Shown here: piece by piece, positions 33,771 to 45,267 of the stretch | Numbering within the stretch: the first letter of the stretch is position 1 | How the letters are laid out: the number at the start of each line of letters is the position of its first letter | From: Chromobotia macracanthus | Taxonomy: Eukaryota > Chordata > Actinopteri > Cypriniformes > Botiidae | DNA: 64,000 nucleotides | Direction of reading: 5' to 3' | NCBI GenBank assembly: GCA_036877525.1 | Contig: JAZGTH010000015.1 | Coordinates: forward strand, 8,021,001-8,085,000 | Translations under genes and position numbers: made by a program | Notes under the pieces: model-generated | What the model saw: only the letters and a program-made list of their open reading frames with translations | What the model was told of the DNA's origin: nothing | Database searches by the model: none

Positions 33771-33899
33771 GTATCAATAACAAATACTAACCTCCACAAG
33801 CCTTCTGTCAATCACTATAAGGTTTTTTTACCTGATCAGTTAAACTCACAAATATTAATCACATAATTAAGACAACACAACTAGGCTAATTAACAATAA

Positions 33900-34680
33900 G
33901 ATTTACTGGAACTGCTGCTCCTCAAAAGATGGGGCTATCACAACAACAGCATGTCAAGACAGAAATTACTGTGGGTTTCAAGAGCCTTATATGGAAGTTA
34001 TCAGCTGTTTCAGGTTACTCTGCATGCATCTCCACTGGCCTGACATGATCTCACAAAACTGTAACCATTCAAACAAAAACATTCTTTGTAAGAAGCTATA
34101 TTGTGTAAGAAGCAATGGAGAAATTGCTTGCCACTTTAAAACAGGTCAGTCAGGTTATTGTGCTGGAAGACTTACAATCCTAAAGGGAAATACAGCTTTG
34201 TGATGCTCATTTCATCACTTCAAAATGCCTTGATAATATCCTGATTTATTGGCACCATACATAGTTTAAAGACAATCTTTGCCAGAGGTTTTAGTTTTTT
34301 TTTATTTGAACAATTGTTCGGCAACTCAACAGAAAGTATGGTCAAGAGTCAAGAGCTCTGTGGTAAACAAAATGAAGCCTTAAAAACAATGCCAACAGTT
34401 TAACATTGAGGTGGTCCTGTGATATTAAAGGTTTTGCTGTCTCTGTCTTTAATTGTGCCCGCCATATTATCAGGAGAACTGCTCATTGGGGCAAATTTTG
34501 GGGGCACAATGCTGAACCCAGAAACACTGTTTCTATCTAAGGTCAAGAATCTTCCAGCAGGACAATACGTGAACACAAAAAACACACAGGAAAAGTTCTT
34601 CTTGAGTCCAGATCTAAATCTGATTCAATACCAAAAGGGGCTAACAGCAGTTAGAAGACAGCAGCAATAGAAGTGTGTTC
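33900..34680 (+). mobile_element. Tc1-like transposase fossil
   Basis: Plus-strand segments match the layout of a Tc1-type transposase: a helix-turn-helix-like start near 33940-34010, then AATCTTCCAGCAGGACAATA at 34548 (the QQDN region) and TTGAGTCCAGATCTAAATC near 34602 (the SPDLN region). The intervening coding frame is destroyed. Confidence 0.55.
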
Positions 34681-34739
34681 ATATAACCATTTTGTACAAT
34701 GAGAACACCCCCTTCTACTTCATGGGTTTAGATATTCCA

Positions 34740-34990
34740 GTTAAAGTATTTTCAATTTGGGAAGGGTTGTTTCAAAACACAAAGACCATGAAAACTGTTT
34801 TATAAATCCTGGTGTAGAAGAACTTGACTGGTCTGCAGAAAACTTGGACCCCTAACCATTTAAAACACCTCTGTGCTGAATTGGAAAAACAAGCCAGACC
34901 CCATTATCTAATGGCAGTACCAGAACCCACTAATGCTTGCTTAATTTCAAAAGCATGGCAAAAAGCATTAATCCCATCCTTTGCCGCTGT
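34740..34990 (+). mobile_element. Second Tc1-like fossil, C-terminal piece
   Basis: GTGTAGAAGAACTTGACTGG (34813) and the following AACACCTCTGTGCTGAATTG correspond to the end of a different fish Tc1-like transposase. It adjoins an inverted piece of the same family at 34985. Confidence 0.5.
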
Positions 34991-35340
34991 AACAGCTTCC
35001 ATTCATTCTAAAAGGCCACTTCCACTAGATGTTGGAACATGAATGTTTAAGGGAAGTGAGGCACTGATACTCAACAAGGCTTGTCTTTCAGTCAGTGTTC
35101 CAATTTAAACCAAAGGTGTTTAGGTCTGGGCTTTGGGACAGTCATCTACTTTCCAAACACAATCATTTTTATATGTACAGAAGCACTGTCATACTGGAAA
35201 TGGGGCCCTCCTCAGCTTTTAAAATACACACTATTTTACAGATTTCCCTGTTTAGTGTAGCATTGAGATTTGTCTCCACAGAAATAACTGTAATCGCCAA
35301 ACTCTTTAATTAGAAAGGGTGTCCACATATCTTAACAACA
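34985..35340 (-). mobile_element. Tc1-like fossil, inverted partner
   Basis: In minus orientation it carries the family's 3' coding end (plus-strand CCACTTCCACTAGATGTTGG, 35021) and a terminal sequence ending in GGGTGTCCACATATCT (35319-35334). With the preceding piece it forms a tail-to-tail arrangement. Confidence 0.5.
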
Positions 35341-36128
35341 CTAAGTCAGAAAGGGACATTTTGGGCCTGACAAGCAATCAGAGCAACAAAGAATGTCATA
35401 CTACATTAACCTAATGGCCAAGTCTACCCAACTCTAAAGTCTTGATTTTAGACAACCCCTCTAAACTACCGATTTCACTATACACAACTATTGTTTTAGT
35501 AAACACTCTGGCCTGAAAATAGACTATGTATCGATAGACAGTTGAGTAATTTAAAACTCAGGAGGAATTTTTTTCTGGAATAATTTACACCATCAGCTAT
35601 TCAGAGTAGCCAAGGTTAATAAAGGATTACATATTTTTGCATGCATAGTACAATACATTACTGCTTCGGTGCAAGAAACAGAAAGGCCTCTGAGAAGAAA
35701 TTACACTGTTGTCTTTATTTAATCAAACAAATCAAGTATTAACTTATGTCTGAGAATAGTCAAAATACGTTATTGCATTGCCACTTGTACAAACAAAAAC
35801 CATTTCTAAAAACATTTCTATACAGTGCAGAACTTGTTTACAGACTTTGACCCAATTCCAGAGTATTTGTTATTGAAGTCTAGATAAAAGGTACATATTC
35901 ATATTAACTACAGTAAAAATGTACTCTTAGATTAGTAATAAAAACTTCAAATATGATTAATTCTCCAAGTACTAATGTCCTGCATATAAACATTGTCCAG
36001 TAGAGTATCTACTCAGTATTTATACAGATTAGTGTCTGTACACAGAAATTTTCTGAAAAATAACTGAGAAATTGAATGCTGAGACTTTTAAACGTTAAAG
36101 CACTATCAAACAACTTCTGTAGCTTAGG
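35341..36128 (-). other. 3' untranslated region and downstream DNA of the third zinc-finger gene
   Basis: A minus-strand AATAAA (plus TTTATT at 35714-35719) lies about 410 bases after the stop codon and is the best polyadenylation candidate. Upstream of that (35341-35700) nothing was recognised. Confidence 0.45.
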
Positions 36129-37754
36129 TCATTCATTGGATTCATTTGTTGGCATGCTATCATTAGCATTTGAATTAGGCTCTCTAGCATAATTTTCCTT
36201 GTGTTGATTTTCAAGATCGTCCGTTGTAGAGCCTTTTTTATGATTTTCAATATGACGATCTAAAACAGAGCGGAATGTGAAGCGGCTTGGACAGTGAGGA
36301 CACTGAAGAAATATTCTGGCAGGATCTCGTTTGTGGTAACTCATATGTCGCTTAAAACTGCCAAGGTGTCCAAACACTACACTACATTCCTTGCACTTGT
36401 ACTTCTTCCTGGGCTTGAGAATTGCCCTCTCTTGAGAGTCTATTGACAGCTTACCATCTACATTTAATGAGTGCTGATCTTCTGCTTGTGGATCCTTTTC
36501 ACCTAATGTTTGTGTTGATGTTTTCACATTTTCCTGTTTACTGCTTTCATTTGCCTTTGTTGCCCCATAAACCTTTGATTGAAACGCTGAACTATGGTAC
36601 ATGGCCACATGCCTTGTGACATCACATCTTTGTGGAAACCGTCTGCCACAATGAACACAGACATGCAAAGTTCCCTTATGGTAACGCATATGACGAGAGA
36701 GACTGCTTGAGTGTACAAACACCAGATGGCACTGTTTGCAGGAGAATAGTTTAGCACCATGAGTGCTTTTGTTACTTCCTCTAGGTCTACCTCTCCTTGG
36801 TGTTACTGGAATGACTTGTTGCATTTGTTGTTTTGAGACCATCTGATGCATTTTACCATCGTAGGAAGATGACTGCAGTTTAATCTTGGCTGGTAAATCT
36901 GAAGAGTTATTTTCTTCATTTTCACCTGGATGTTGAGATGTGTGATGGTCTTTTAATCTCGACAGACCATTTTCATCATCATCTTGCATTTGCTGTTGTT
37001 GCGTGGCATGACCAGGTATCTTGTTGACATGAGAATGAATGTTTAGGTGGCTTTGCAAGTCAGATAGCCAAAAGAAACGTAAACCGCATATTTTGCATGG
37101 GTAAGCCCTTTCCATCCTATTTTCTTGATCCTCCTGTAATCTAATCAAAGCTATGGAACTAGCTGATCCATGCCACTGTTTTTGGTGTGACAATAATGTC
37201 TCTTGTCTTAAAAAACGCTTTCCACAGTGTCCACAACTATAAAATCGTTCATGAGCATGGTTGTGAAGATGGCTCTGCAGACTCTCTCTGTCATTAAACA
37301 ACTTGCAGCACAGGGTACACTTGAACCCCTGCTCAAGGGCACGGTATTGCAGATGCAGTTGTAAGCTTTTATGGCTTTTAAACCCTTGTCCACATCTTTC
37401 ACATCTAAACTGAGCATACTCCTTTTCTGCCGTCTTAGATGAGGACAAGGCAGTTTGATTAGGGGTATGACTCCATGACAACTTGGACAAAGGTTTTCCA
37501 AATAAGCAAGAAAAATTAGACACAACTGATTGATCAACCACAGTGAGTGTTCCGTTTTCATGGAGAGCAAACTCAATGGCTGTGTTTGTAATACCACCAC
37601 CATGCACACTTAAAGCATCAGGGAAAAACAGGCCATGAATAGCCATGTGTTCAACTAGTTTTGGGTACAGACGAAACCCTTCACCACACTCTGTACAGAT
37701 AAACACATCTCCTCCACTTAACTCTTGAGCACAATCAATTGAGGAGTATGCCAT
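36129..37754 (-). CDS. C2H2 zinc-finger protein with AT-hook (541 aa)
   Basis: The exon starts after a minus-strand acceptor, GTTTCCCTCACAG|TTG, at 37795. The longer upstream frame is therefore intronic, and the start is the ATG at 37754 (MAYSSIDCAQ, A at -3, G at +4). The 541 residues contain nine C2H2 units: residues ~18-40, 116-134 (second His missing), 144-166, 172-195, 218-240, 336-359, 364-387, 451-474 and 482-505. An AT-hook, PRRGRPRGSNK (319-329), which binds the minor groove of AT-rich DNA, separates fingers five and six. The Gln-rich QQQQMQ stretch and basic linkers look disordered. It is probably a nuclear transcription or chromatin factor; no KRAB or BTB domain was seen. Same orientation as the two giant zinc-finger genes. 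Confidence 0.92.
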   Translation of the reverse strand: MAYSSIDCAQELSGGDVFICTECGEGFRLYPKLVEHMAIHGLFFPDALSVHGGGITNTAIEFALHENGTLTVVDQSVVSNFSCLFGKPLSKLSWSHTPNQTALSSSKTAEKEYAQFRCERCGQGFKSHKSLQLHLQYRALEQGFKCTLCCKLFNDRESLQSHLHNHAHERFYSCGHCGKRFLRQETLLSHQKQWHGSASSIALIRLQEDQENRMERAYPCKICGLRFFWLSDLQSHLNIHSHVNKIPGHATQQQQMQDDDENGLSRLKDHHTSQHPGENEENNSSDLPAKIKLQSSSYDGKMHQMVSKQQMQQVIPVTPRRGRPRGSNKSTHGAKLFSCKQCHLVFVHSSSLSRHMRYHKGTLHVCVHCGRRFPQRCDVTRHVAMYHSSAFQSKVYGATKANESSKQENVKTSTQTLGEKDPQAEDQHSLNVDGKLSIDSQERAILKPRKKYKCKECSVVFGHLGSFKRHMSYHKRDPARIFLQCPHCPSRFTFRSVLDRHIENHKKGSTTDDLENQHKENYAREPNSNANDSMPTNESNE

Positions 37755-37795
37755 CTTTACAAAACTTAATGTTGCTTTTGAGGTTTTAATTTCAA

Positions 37796-38840
37796 CTGTG
37801 AGGGAAACTTGAAATGATATAGGACTAATTAAAGATATCAAAAAACAACAACAATAGATGTGTTACTTGGAATACTGCAATTTTTTACAGTAAATGTACT
37901 CCTTTAAACATTCAATCTCATCTCAGCTGCTAAAAAGACAACTTCCTTTGCATTTAGTCATGTCTAAAAATTACCACAAATTTAGTAAATAGGAAGCAAA
38001 CATGACATTTAATTAAAATTTTAACTTAAAGCATTAAAAATCTTATAAGTCTTTGAATGTCAATTCAATGACCATGAATTCTCCAATTCTGTGGAAAACG
38101 TTTTGCCGCTGAGTATAATACAATGACGTAAACCTCATTAGGTATGGCCGGTCTTGTTCCAGCTGCTGGCTGCCAATTTGGATACTGGATATCTAAAAAA
38201 ATGAGAGAAAATATGGTACATACAACTTTAACAAGTGTTTTTAATATATTGTAATAGCCATATTTTAATTCATACTACGCACTGTCTATTATTTATAAGA
38301 TCAAGGTGAAAATCTCTATTTTTCTTATGTGTTTAACTAACTAGGTTAGGTTTTAAAAAGTCTGCTGGCTATTAAAAAACTTTTAAAAACTACATTACTG
38401 CTAATCGGTTTTCTAGCTTCTTAAACTAAACTAATATCCTTTAACAGGGCAACAATACTTGGTAATTAAGAATGTCAGAAAATAATTGTGGCAACACAAG
38501 CTTGCATTCACACACACAGACAAATGAAAAAAAAAAGGACACCAATGTAATTGCTTTTGTGTCTTCTGACAAAACAAAGGTGACATTACAGGTCTGACTG
38601 CACGATATATAAATTAGAACTGTGCTTTTTTTTATCCTTTTTAGAGTCTGGTAGCTTGCTGTTTCTATGAACAGCATAAGAGTAGCATTGCTCTTATTTG
38701 TGTGCCCTCTAACAGCATTTGGATTTGGAATGATGTCTGTGAGTAAATAATAATAATGCCCTCCTAATTAATAATCCAATACTACAGTATTTGACTGGCT
38801 TAGACAACAAACAAAAATTAGTAGTAAAACTTTTACTCAC
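37796..38840. other. Probable intron, no gene seen
   Basis: AT-rich sequence between the candidate 5' exon and the coding exon of the third zinc-finger gene. A 78-codon minus frame (38677-38441) appears to be chance. Confidence 0.4.
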
Positions 38841-38918
38841 CCAATCCTTATGTTTTATGTCCTGATCTCACTCCCCCTTACTGAACCTAGAGCCAACACC
38901 ACAGATGATCCAGTATTT
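38841..38918 (-). other. Candidate 5' untranslated exon of the third zinc-finger gene
   Basis: A 78-base minus-strand segment has a clean acceptor (CAATTTTTAG|AAATAC) and donor (GATTGG|GTGAGT). It would splice to the coding exon at 37795 over an intron of about 1 kb. Predicted from splice signals only. Confidence 0.45.
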
Positions 38919-39290
38919 CTAAAAATTGACAAAGACAAACAAGACAGTTAACAAAGTATAAAAAGGTAAAGCAAAAATTGTGAAAGTCTACTCACAATAT
39001 TACGGTTTCGTTTCTATGTGTTCATATTTATTTTTGTTTATATTTTGTTTATATATTAAGTGTTTATGTCTCCTTTGTGTTTATATGTGTTTTCTATCTT
39101 TCTAGTGAGTTTTTCCTACTATAGTTTCCTTTATCTCGCTCACTGTAGTAGATATTCAGGTTTATACAGCAAACATTAAGTGTATCCAATATTTAAGTTT
39201 GGTTACAATATGCTGTCTTTATATCACACATTTCTTCTAACAGTTATGTGTTTCTTTATGAAAAATATATAGATGGAAAATTATTTTAAT

Positions 39291-40437
39291 CAGGGGGGTC
39301 AAAAAGTTTGCCATATTTTCAGGGGAAGCTGCACCAAAACCTGCCACTACTGTAAGGTAGCTGCACCAAAACCTGCCACCACTGTAAGGCAGCTGCCCAA
39401 ATCCTGCCACCACTAAAGGCAGCTGTCAATCCAGTAGATGCGTGTGAAAGAACAGACAATGCAATCAGGGTCTGCTTCTGTTCTTTTTAATACCTGTTTG
39501 GCATCTTGTACAATATGTAATTCTGCCATTTTTACACACAATGTATGTAACCCCAGCTACCAGTAGGAGTCACTACAGTACGCCAAGTAGGTCAAAATTT
39601 ACCATTAACCAAATGCTTTTCACCTGCCACAATATTTCTCACTGTTTACAGCTACAAGACACTTAGACTGAAGCGCACAAGGGTAAACAGGTAGTGCAAT
39701 CATGCTCTTATTTACCTATTTGCACCTTTAATCCGCTGTTTTTGTCCGTAATCGAGCGGGCAACCTGTCATCTACTAGCATCAGGCCTGCCTCAAGATCT
39801 CTTACTGTTTACAGCTACAAGACACTCAAGCTGATACACCGAGGGCAAATATGCACTGCAACCATGCTCTGATTTACCTATTTGCACCTTAACTTATATT
39901 TCATATAGCTGTTTTTGTCCGTAATGGAGCTAGTAGATGAACCAGGGAGCTAGGGACGCCCACACCACTATGGACATAAACAGCTATATAAAATAGAAGT
40001 TGTACATAACAGCATGATTGCACTGCCTGCTTGCTCTCATCCGCATCAGTCTGAGGGTCTGGTAGCTGTAAAAAGTAAGAGATCTTGGGGCAGGTGTGAA
40101 GCCAGTAGGTAACAGGACGTGTTGTCCTTTACAGACAAAAACAACAGAATAAAATATGAGGTAAGGTGGCAAATAGGTAAATAATGGCATGCTTCCACTG
40201 CTTGTTTCCTCTCGTCCATTAAACGGAGTGTCAGATATGTCTGTAAACAATGGCAGGTGGCAGGTGAAAGCGTTTGGTTAATGGTAAATTTTGACCTAGT
40301 GGGGGTACCGTACTGACTTCTGCCTTTGGTGGCAGGTTTTGGGGCAGCTGCCTTGAAATCGTGCAGGATTTTGTGGCAGCTGCCTTAAAGTCGTGGCAGG
40401 TTTTGGGGGTCCATGACAAAGTTTAAAAACCCTTGGA
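39291..40437. mobile_element. Foldback (long inverted-repeat) element, possible hAT relation
   Basis: The left end starts CAGGGGGGTCAAAAAGTTTG and the right end, inverted, reads CCAAGGGTTTTTAAACTTTG. Inside the left end are three tandem 30-32 bp units with AAAACCTGCCAC cores; inside the right end are two to three inverted units. Next inwards, TTTACCATTAACCAAA (39599) is matched inverted by TTTGGTTAATGGTAAA (40272). Deeper, a ~150-base module with TTTACAGCTACAAGACACT (39648 and 39808) and GCTGTTTTTGTCCGTAAT (39739, 39909) occurs twice directly and then twice inverted. The two halves are old and imperfect. No transposase is encoded. Confidence 0.75.
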
Positions 40438-41190
40438 CTAAACAATAGTTGCTCGCAAAGAGAAAAGAATAAAGGTCCAGAGATGCAAACATCACGGTTA
40501 ACTATTATTAGTCATCTTCAATGTATCTCACTTTCTAACAACACTTTTATAAAAAGGTCATTACATTTCTAACAACAATAAAACATACCAATTAAATGTA
40601 TTCAGCAGTAAACATTGCGTTTAAGGGGCAACTCGATTTCCAGTTCACTATTTTCATATTCACTACATACCGTCATATTCAATTATGGTTTCACGGTAGC
40701 TTTTTCTTTGACTCTAAAGATATTTCTGGCTAAATTAGTAGTGCATTTGTAAAATTTCTTCAACACAACAAGTCTGCAAAAAATAATAAACATATTAATT
40801 AATGCTTATGTTACGAAGAAAATCGTGAATTATAGTCTGAACCACCAAAGGAACCAAATCTGCCTAGTTTCTAGTTTTAAACATAAGGAAACGTGCCAAG
40901 GTAGCTAAAATACATACAAATGCTGCAAGTAGGTGATGCATTTTTTCCCGAATTCAAGGAAGATGTATAATCCAAACAACAAAACAGCACCACACTACAT
41001 TAGCCACAACAGCAACGCCACCTTACACGTTAAACTACACGCTACCTTAGCAAAGTTAATTTACTTGCAAGTGAAACGCTGACTAGTTACCCAGGTGAAA
41101 CCCAACCTGTTATAAGAAGGTGATACAGAATAACAATTTCATATTTTTTTTATATCAGTGCATTTGTAAAAACAGCCTGATCAGCGTTAC

Positions 41191-41420
41191 CTTGTCTCTA
41201 CTGAAGACGGCCAAACATGCGTATCAACGTGCCTCTGTTTCAGGAAAGGATGTAGCTGTAGTATTATTGTTTGCAAATTCGATGTTTATTGTACCTTAGT
41301 TTTGGTTTTTGGTTAGCGGATTTGAGCCAGTTGTTTGTATATTCGCTAAACAGTGGTACAAGAAATAAACACAAAGCTTCCTCTCTTCCTATTCTCCGCC
41401 CTAATTCTTACTCTTAAACT
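41191..41420 (-). promoter_or_regulatory. Candidate first exon and promoter of the third zinc-finger gene
   Basis: A minus-strand donor, AGAGACAAG|GTAACGC, ends a possible exon at 41191. The exon would carry only a short upstream frame starting at ATGTTTGGC. The CTCF-like TACTGCCATCTGCTGGAGG (41452-41470) lies just beyond. The transcription start is not defined. Confidence 0.35.
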
Positions 41421-41470
41421 CGGTAAAGCACACAGTGTAAGTTAGATAGTTTACTGCCATCTGCTGGAGG

Positions 41471-43431
41471 TATAGCGGTATTGCTTTAAGTGATCAGTGA
41501 TTGCGTTTGGTGGGGCCAAACTAAGTGGCACACTATTTGGCTGGAGTGGATATATATGAGATAAAGATTTGAGTTACATTGTTAATATTTTCAGTATTAA
41601 TTAAGATATTATTCATAATATTTTGATTGTGTTGTTAGGCGTTTTGTCTTTCCCTGTTGTGTCAAAGTTCCTTTCAGATGCTTTTGATTCCTGTTAAGTC
41701 CGGGTGTCATGTTACCGTGATGAAAGAAGATAAAACCTCTCTTTAACTATCTTGTTTCTTTCTTCAACTGTTTTTTTTTGCCTTGCCTTGTTAGTCTGTT
41801 TTTCCACTAGGAATTGATTGGCTCTAAAAAGTAGGATTAAATGCTGTGCATGAATAAATCGTTTATAATACAGACTACAATATTACATAAAAAATAAGAA
41901 CAGCATTATTTTAATTTCATTTTTCAATGTTTGATGGTAAAGGTACTTTGAGAAGATCCTGTCAGGTTAATAAATTCCAAGATTACGGAAATAAAGTTGT
42001 AAAGTGAGAATAAAGTTTGAATTACAAGAATATAGTTGTATACTGGGTGAGTAATGTTATATGTATCTTAGAAATTAAAATAATTGGAATAAACAAAACA
42101 TTAACACAATACATTAAATGGTATTCTGATTATGGTGCCACAAGGCTCCTGGGTACACTCACAGTGTACATAAACTTGGGTGATAAACTTGAGATTTGAA
42201 ATGTGGATATCTGACACTATTTAGAGAGATTTAATAGTTGCTTTAGTTTAGATTCATGACACAACATTCAACAGAGAGACATACTGCAAAGGCAACCAAT
42301 AGCACATAATGTATAATCATTTTGAGCACCAGTCAAGAGAAATATTTTGTGAATGATGATTTTAGAAACACAATTAATATTGACTACCTTTACATTACTG
42401 ATAATTTAATGTGTCACAATTGTCTCATAAAAACAAAAGTGCTTTTTGTAAATTGCTGTGCATTAGAGGGTCTCCTAAATGCTTTATATATTAATTGTCA
42501 CTCCACCTGGTGTTGTATGGAATCAAGAAGCATGGACATTCATCACAATTTCTAATTAGGTTTACAATAAAGATTGATTGAATGAACAAATTAATGAAAG
42601 AATGAATGAATGTGAGTTTGTAACATCTTAAAGGTAAAAAAAGACTATTTTTATTTTTAGGTGCACTGTTACTTTAATATCAAATTAAACAAAAATTTTA
42701 TTTTCGACAATGTGACAATGCAGTTATCAGGCTTACACAGGCAGGCTACAGGGCCTGAATCCCTTTGAATGTATATTTATGTTACAAACACCATTGTACA
42801 GTTCTAGCAATTCTGATGCATTATTGAGATGCAAATGTGATTTATATAGGGTATAGGGTATTAAACACAACAAATGTCCAGTTTATTGATATTTATTATG
42901 GTACAGAGAGATCTCATTAAACAACATGAACAGACCAGTGTAATAAGCTTAACTAAGTTTAATGAGTATCAGAATTTTTGCTTGATCTTTCAAGTACCCA
43001 GCATCAACCTAAAATGACTTATTTATAAAATATTTTGGGACCATTAGTAATACAGCAGAGAAATAGCATAAAAGCAACTTGCATGCACAATATATGAAAT
43101 ACTATTTTACAAGTTGTTATGGTTTACAATACCATGTTATATTTGTCAAATACATTAAGGTTATCATTAAGGTTATCATTAATGACAAACAACCCCCCAC
43201 ACAAACATAAATGCATATAATAGTCATGCATCACATATGCATTTTTCATATTTACAAGGCAGTGATTTAATGTAAAGCTTCGAACTATCTGAAAATTGTT
43301 ATGGTCCCAGTTAAAAAAATTTTTCCAGTTAATGTGTCTCATTTTTATGATGACATAAAATCCATATGTGAAACTGACCAGTCAGTCTCTGCAAAGTCCT
43401 CCCTTATACAAGAGTGCCTCACGTCTCTTAG
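41471..43431. other. Intergenic DNA and 3' end of the receptor gene
   Basis: No gene beyond the receptor 3' untranslated region. Minus-strand AATAAA signals correspond to plus TTTATT at 42882 and 42892, about 540-550 bases after the receptor stop codon. Short frames at 42017-42555 look like chance. Confidence 0.45.
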
Positions 43432-44544
43432 TTACACTTCTGCATCAGAGAAGGACTTACTCCCTTGCTCTTTGATACGGGTGGTGTGGATTGAATTTGT
43501 GTAGGTATTTGTGCGTGAAACCTCCTCTGTGAAAGCTGTTTCCAAGACCTTCAGGATTGACTTGCGCACCTTGTCTTTAAAGTCTTGACCCATGAAAACG
43601 TACAACAGTGGGTTTAAGCAGCTATTCAGGAAAGCCAAACTGGTTGCAATGGGAATTCCAACAGTGGTGACATATTGCAGGGTGGCAGAGAATTTAGTTG
43701 ACATGTGGTTTACCATCTCAATGAGGACCAGAATATGGTATGGAGCCCAACACAGGAAGAAGGCAGTGATCACAGCAGCAATGATCTTAAAGGTACGCCC
43801 AGTTCGGCCAGACATTGATCGGTTTCTCTGGAGTCGATGGATGATAACCGCATAACAGGACACAATGATTACAAAAGGCACCACAAAGCCTAGTAAAAAA
43901 CGTGTGATGATCATGGCGCGATGCCGTAAGGTACGGAGGGCTACCACCTCTGGTGTTTCATAGTCATCAGAGAATGCAAAGTTGTTGAAGCAATTAATTA
44001 TGTTTTCATTGCTGTGGTCGGGTGCAGTATCCTTGAAGACAAAGTAGGGGGAGCTAAGCACCAGGGCAAACAACCAAACTCCCAAGCTCACAACAGAAGC
44101 ACGGCTTACATTCCGGTGGTTCTGTGACCAAATTGGACGCACCACAGATACGCAGCGGTCAACGCTGATTACTACCAGGATGTACACACTTGCAAACATG
44201 TTGAGGAAACTTAGGGTGCTGTTGAATTTACACATAAACTGCCCAAAAGGCCAGTGGAAGCCCATAGCAGTATATACCACGCTGAGCGGAAGAAAGGCTG
44301 TGAAAAGGAAGTCTGCTACAGCAAGGTTAAGAAACCAGACAGTGTTGACTGTCCTCTTCATTTTAAATCCAGTTACCCAAATCACAATGCCATTGCCCAC
44401 CACTCCAAGCACAAAAGCCAGACTGTAGACTATGAGTGACATGATGTTAAGGGATTTCCCAAGCTCCGTATCATCATCGTAATAATAGTCATCATCAGGA
44501 GAGCTGTAGTTGAAAGGACTCTCTGTGGTATTGGCTGGATCCAT
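43432..44544 (-). CDS. Chemoattractant GPCR, chemerin/formyl-peptide receptor group (370 aa)
   Basis: Class A seven-helix receptor in one coding exon. A minus-strand acceptor, TTCTGTCAATCCAG|ATTT, puts the exon start at 44560, so translation starts at 44544 (MDPANTTESP), not at the more upstream ATG. Visible features: N-glycosylation sites N5 and N12; an acidic tyrosine patch, DDDYYYDDD (17-25), suited to tyrosine sulfation; N51 of helix 1; LAVAD with D78; C105 and C185 for the conserved disulfide; DRC (129-131) in place of DRY; CWAP (265-268) in helix 6; NPLLY (311-315) in helix 7; and a Ser/Thr-rich tail. DRC together with WSQNHR after it is characteristic of chemerin and formyl-peptide receptors. 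Probable role: Gi-coupled leukocyte guidance. It is closest by eye to CMKLR1, but the exact orthologue is open. Confidence 0.92.
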   Translation of the reverse strand: MDPANTTESPFNYSSPDDDYYYDDDTELGKSLNIMSLIVYSLAFVLGVVGNGIVIWVTGFKMKRTVNTVWFLNLAVADFLFTAFLPLSVVYTAMGFHWPFGQFMCKFNSTLSFLNMFASVYILVVISVDRCVSVVRPIWSQNHRNVSRASVVSLGVWLFALVLSSPYFVFKDTAPDHSNENIINCFNNFAFSDDYETPEVVALRTLRHRAMIITRFLLGFVVPFVIIVSCYAVIIHRLQRNRSMSGRTGRTFKIIAAVITAFFLCWAPYHILVLIEMVNHMSTKFSATLQYVTTVGIPIATSLAFLNSCLNPLLYVFMGQDFKDKVRKSILKVLETAFTEEVSRTNTYTNSIHTTRIKEQGSKSFSDAEV

Positions 44545-44660
44545 GATTGTAAATTTAAATCTGGATTGACAGAAAAATAGGGTAGATTCAGTACTGATAT
44601 TCATAAATAATTAGACAAATTGATCTGGTCAGGCTAACAGTCTAACACGTTGTACTACCT

Positions 44661-44680
44661 TTGGCCACTAGAGGTCAGCG
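44661..44680. promoter_or_regulatory. CTCF-like motif
   Basis: TTGGCCACTAGAGGTCAGCG closely resembles the CCACnAGGGGGCAG consensus. It lies between the receptor coding exon and its candidate first exon. Motif only. Confidence 0.3.
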
Positions 44681-45267
44681 TATCAATACGTTTCACAGTA
44701 AAGAAAAGCTCTGAACATCCTCTGGAAGCGTCTGCATACGCTGCATCCTCAGCCGCTATATTTCACACAGGAAATCTCGATTGCCCTTTTTTACTGTGAT
44801 GTATGACAGCTGTTTTGCCATCACTGTGCGTCAAACTCATTTTTCAGAATGTTTTTCATTATTTTTCTTAATCCCTGATATTTGTACACCAGTTCGTTCT
44901 TTAAAATGCAGTTCGACACACATCAAATGGAGTGTCGTTTTGTGTAAGATACATGTATAATATAATTGCGTAAAATATTATGACAAATAGAAGATTTGTC
45001 ATAATATTCCCCACAATCATACAAATCTGCGCCGAAATATTACTTTAAACGGATAGACTTTAACAATAAGCAACAAACAAAAAAAAACAAGTTTGTTTTC
45101 ATTACATATCTTATGGTTTGTTAACAGATCGCATTGTTCTCTACAGTAACAAGCTGTCTGATATTGTGTAAAGTTCAGCGACAATCACCGACGGTGAAGT
45201 TTTCTGGTATTTGAAAATTAAAGATGCCATTCAGAGGTGAATAATAATATTAAAATAAGTCGCTTAC

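Noticed and set aside
37755..37841. Longer N-terminus for the AT-hook zinc-finger protein (extra 29 residues)
   Set aside because: A clear splice acceptor (CCCTCACAG) lies inside this extension, so the upstream ATG is intronic. MAYSSID at 37754 is in better context.
44545..44604. Upstream ATG of the receptor (extra 20 residues)
   Set aside because: The acceptor TGTCAATCCAG at 44561 removes it, and the remaining start gives a normal acidic glycosylated receptor N-terminus.
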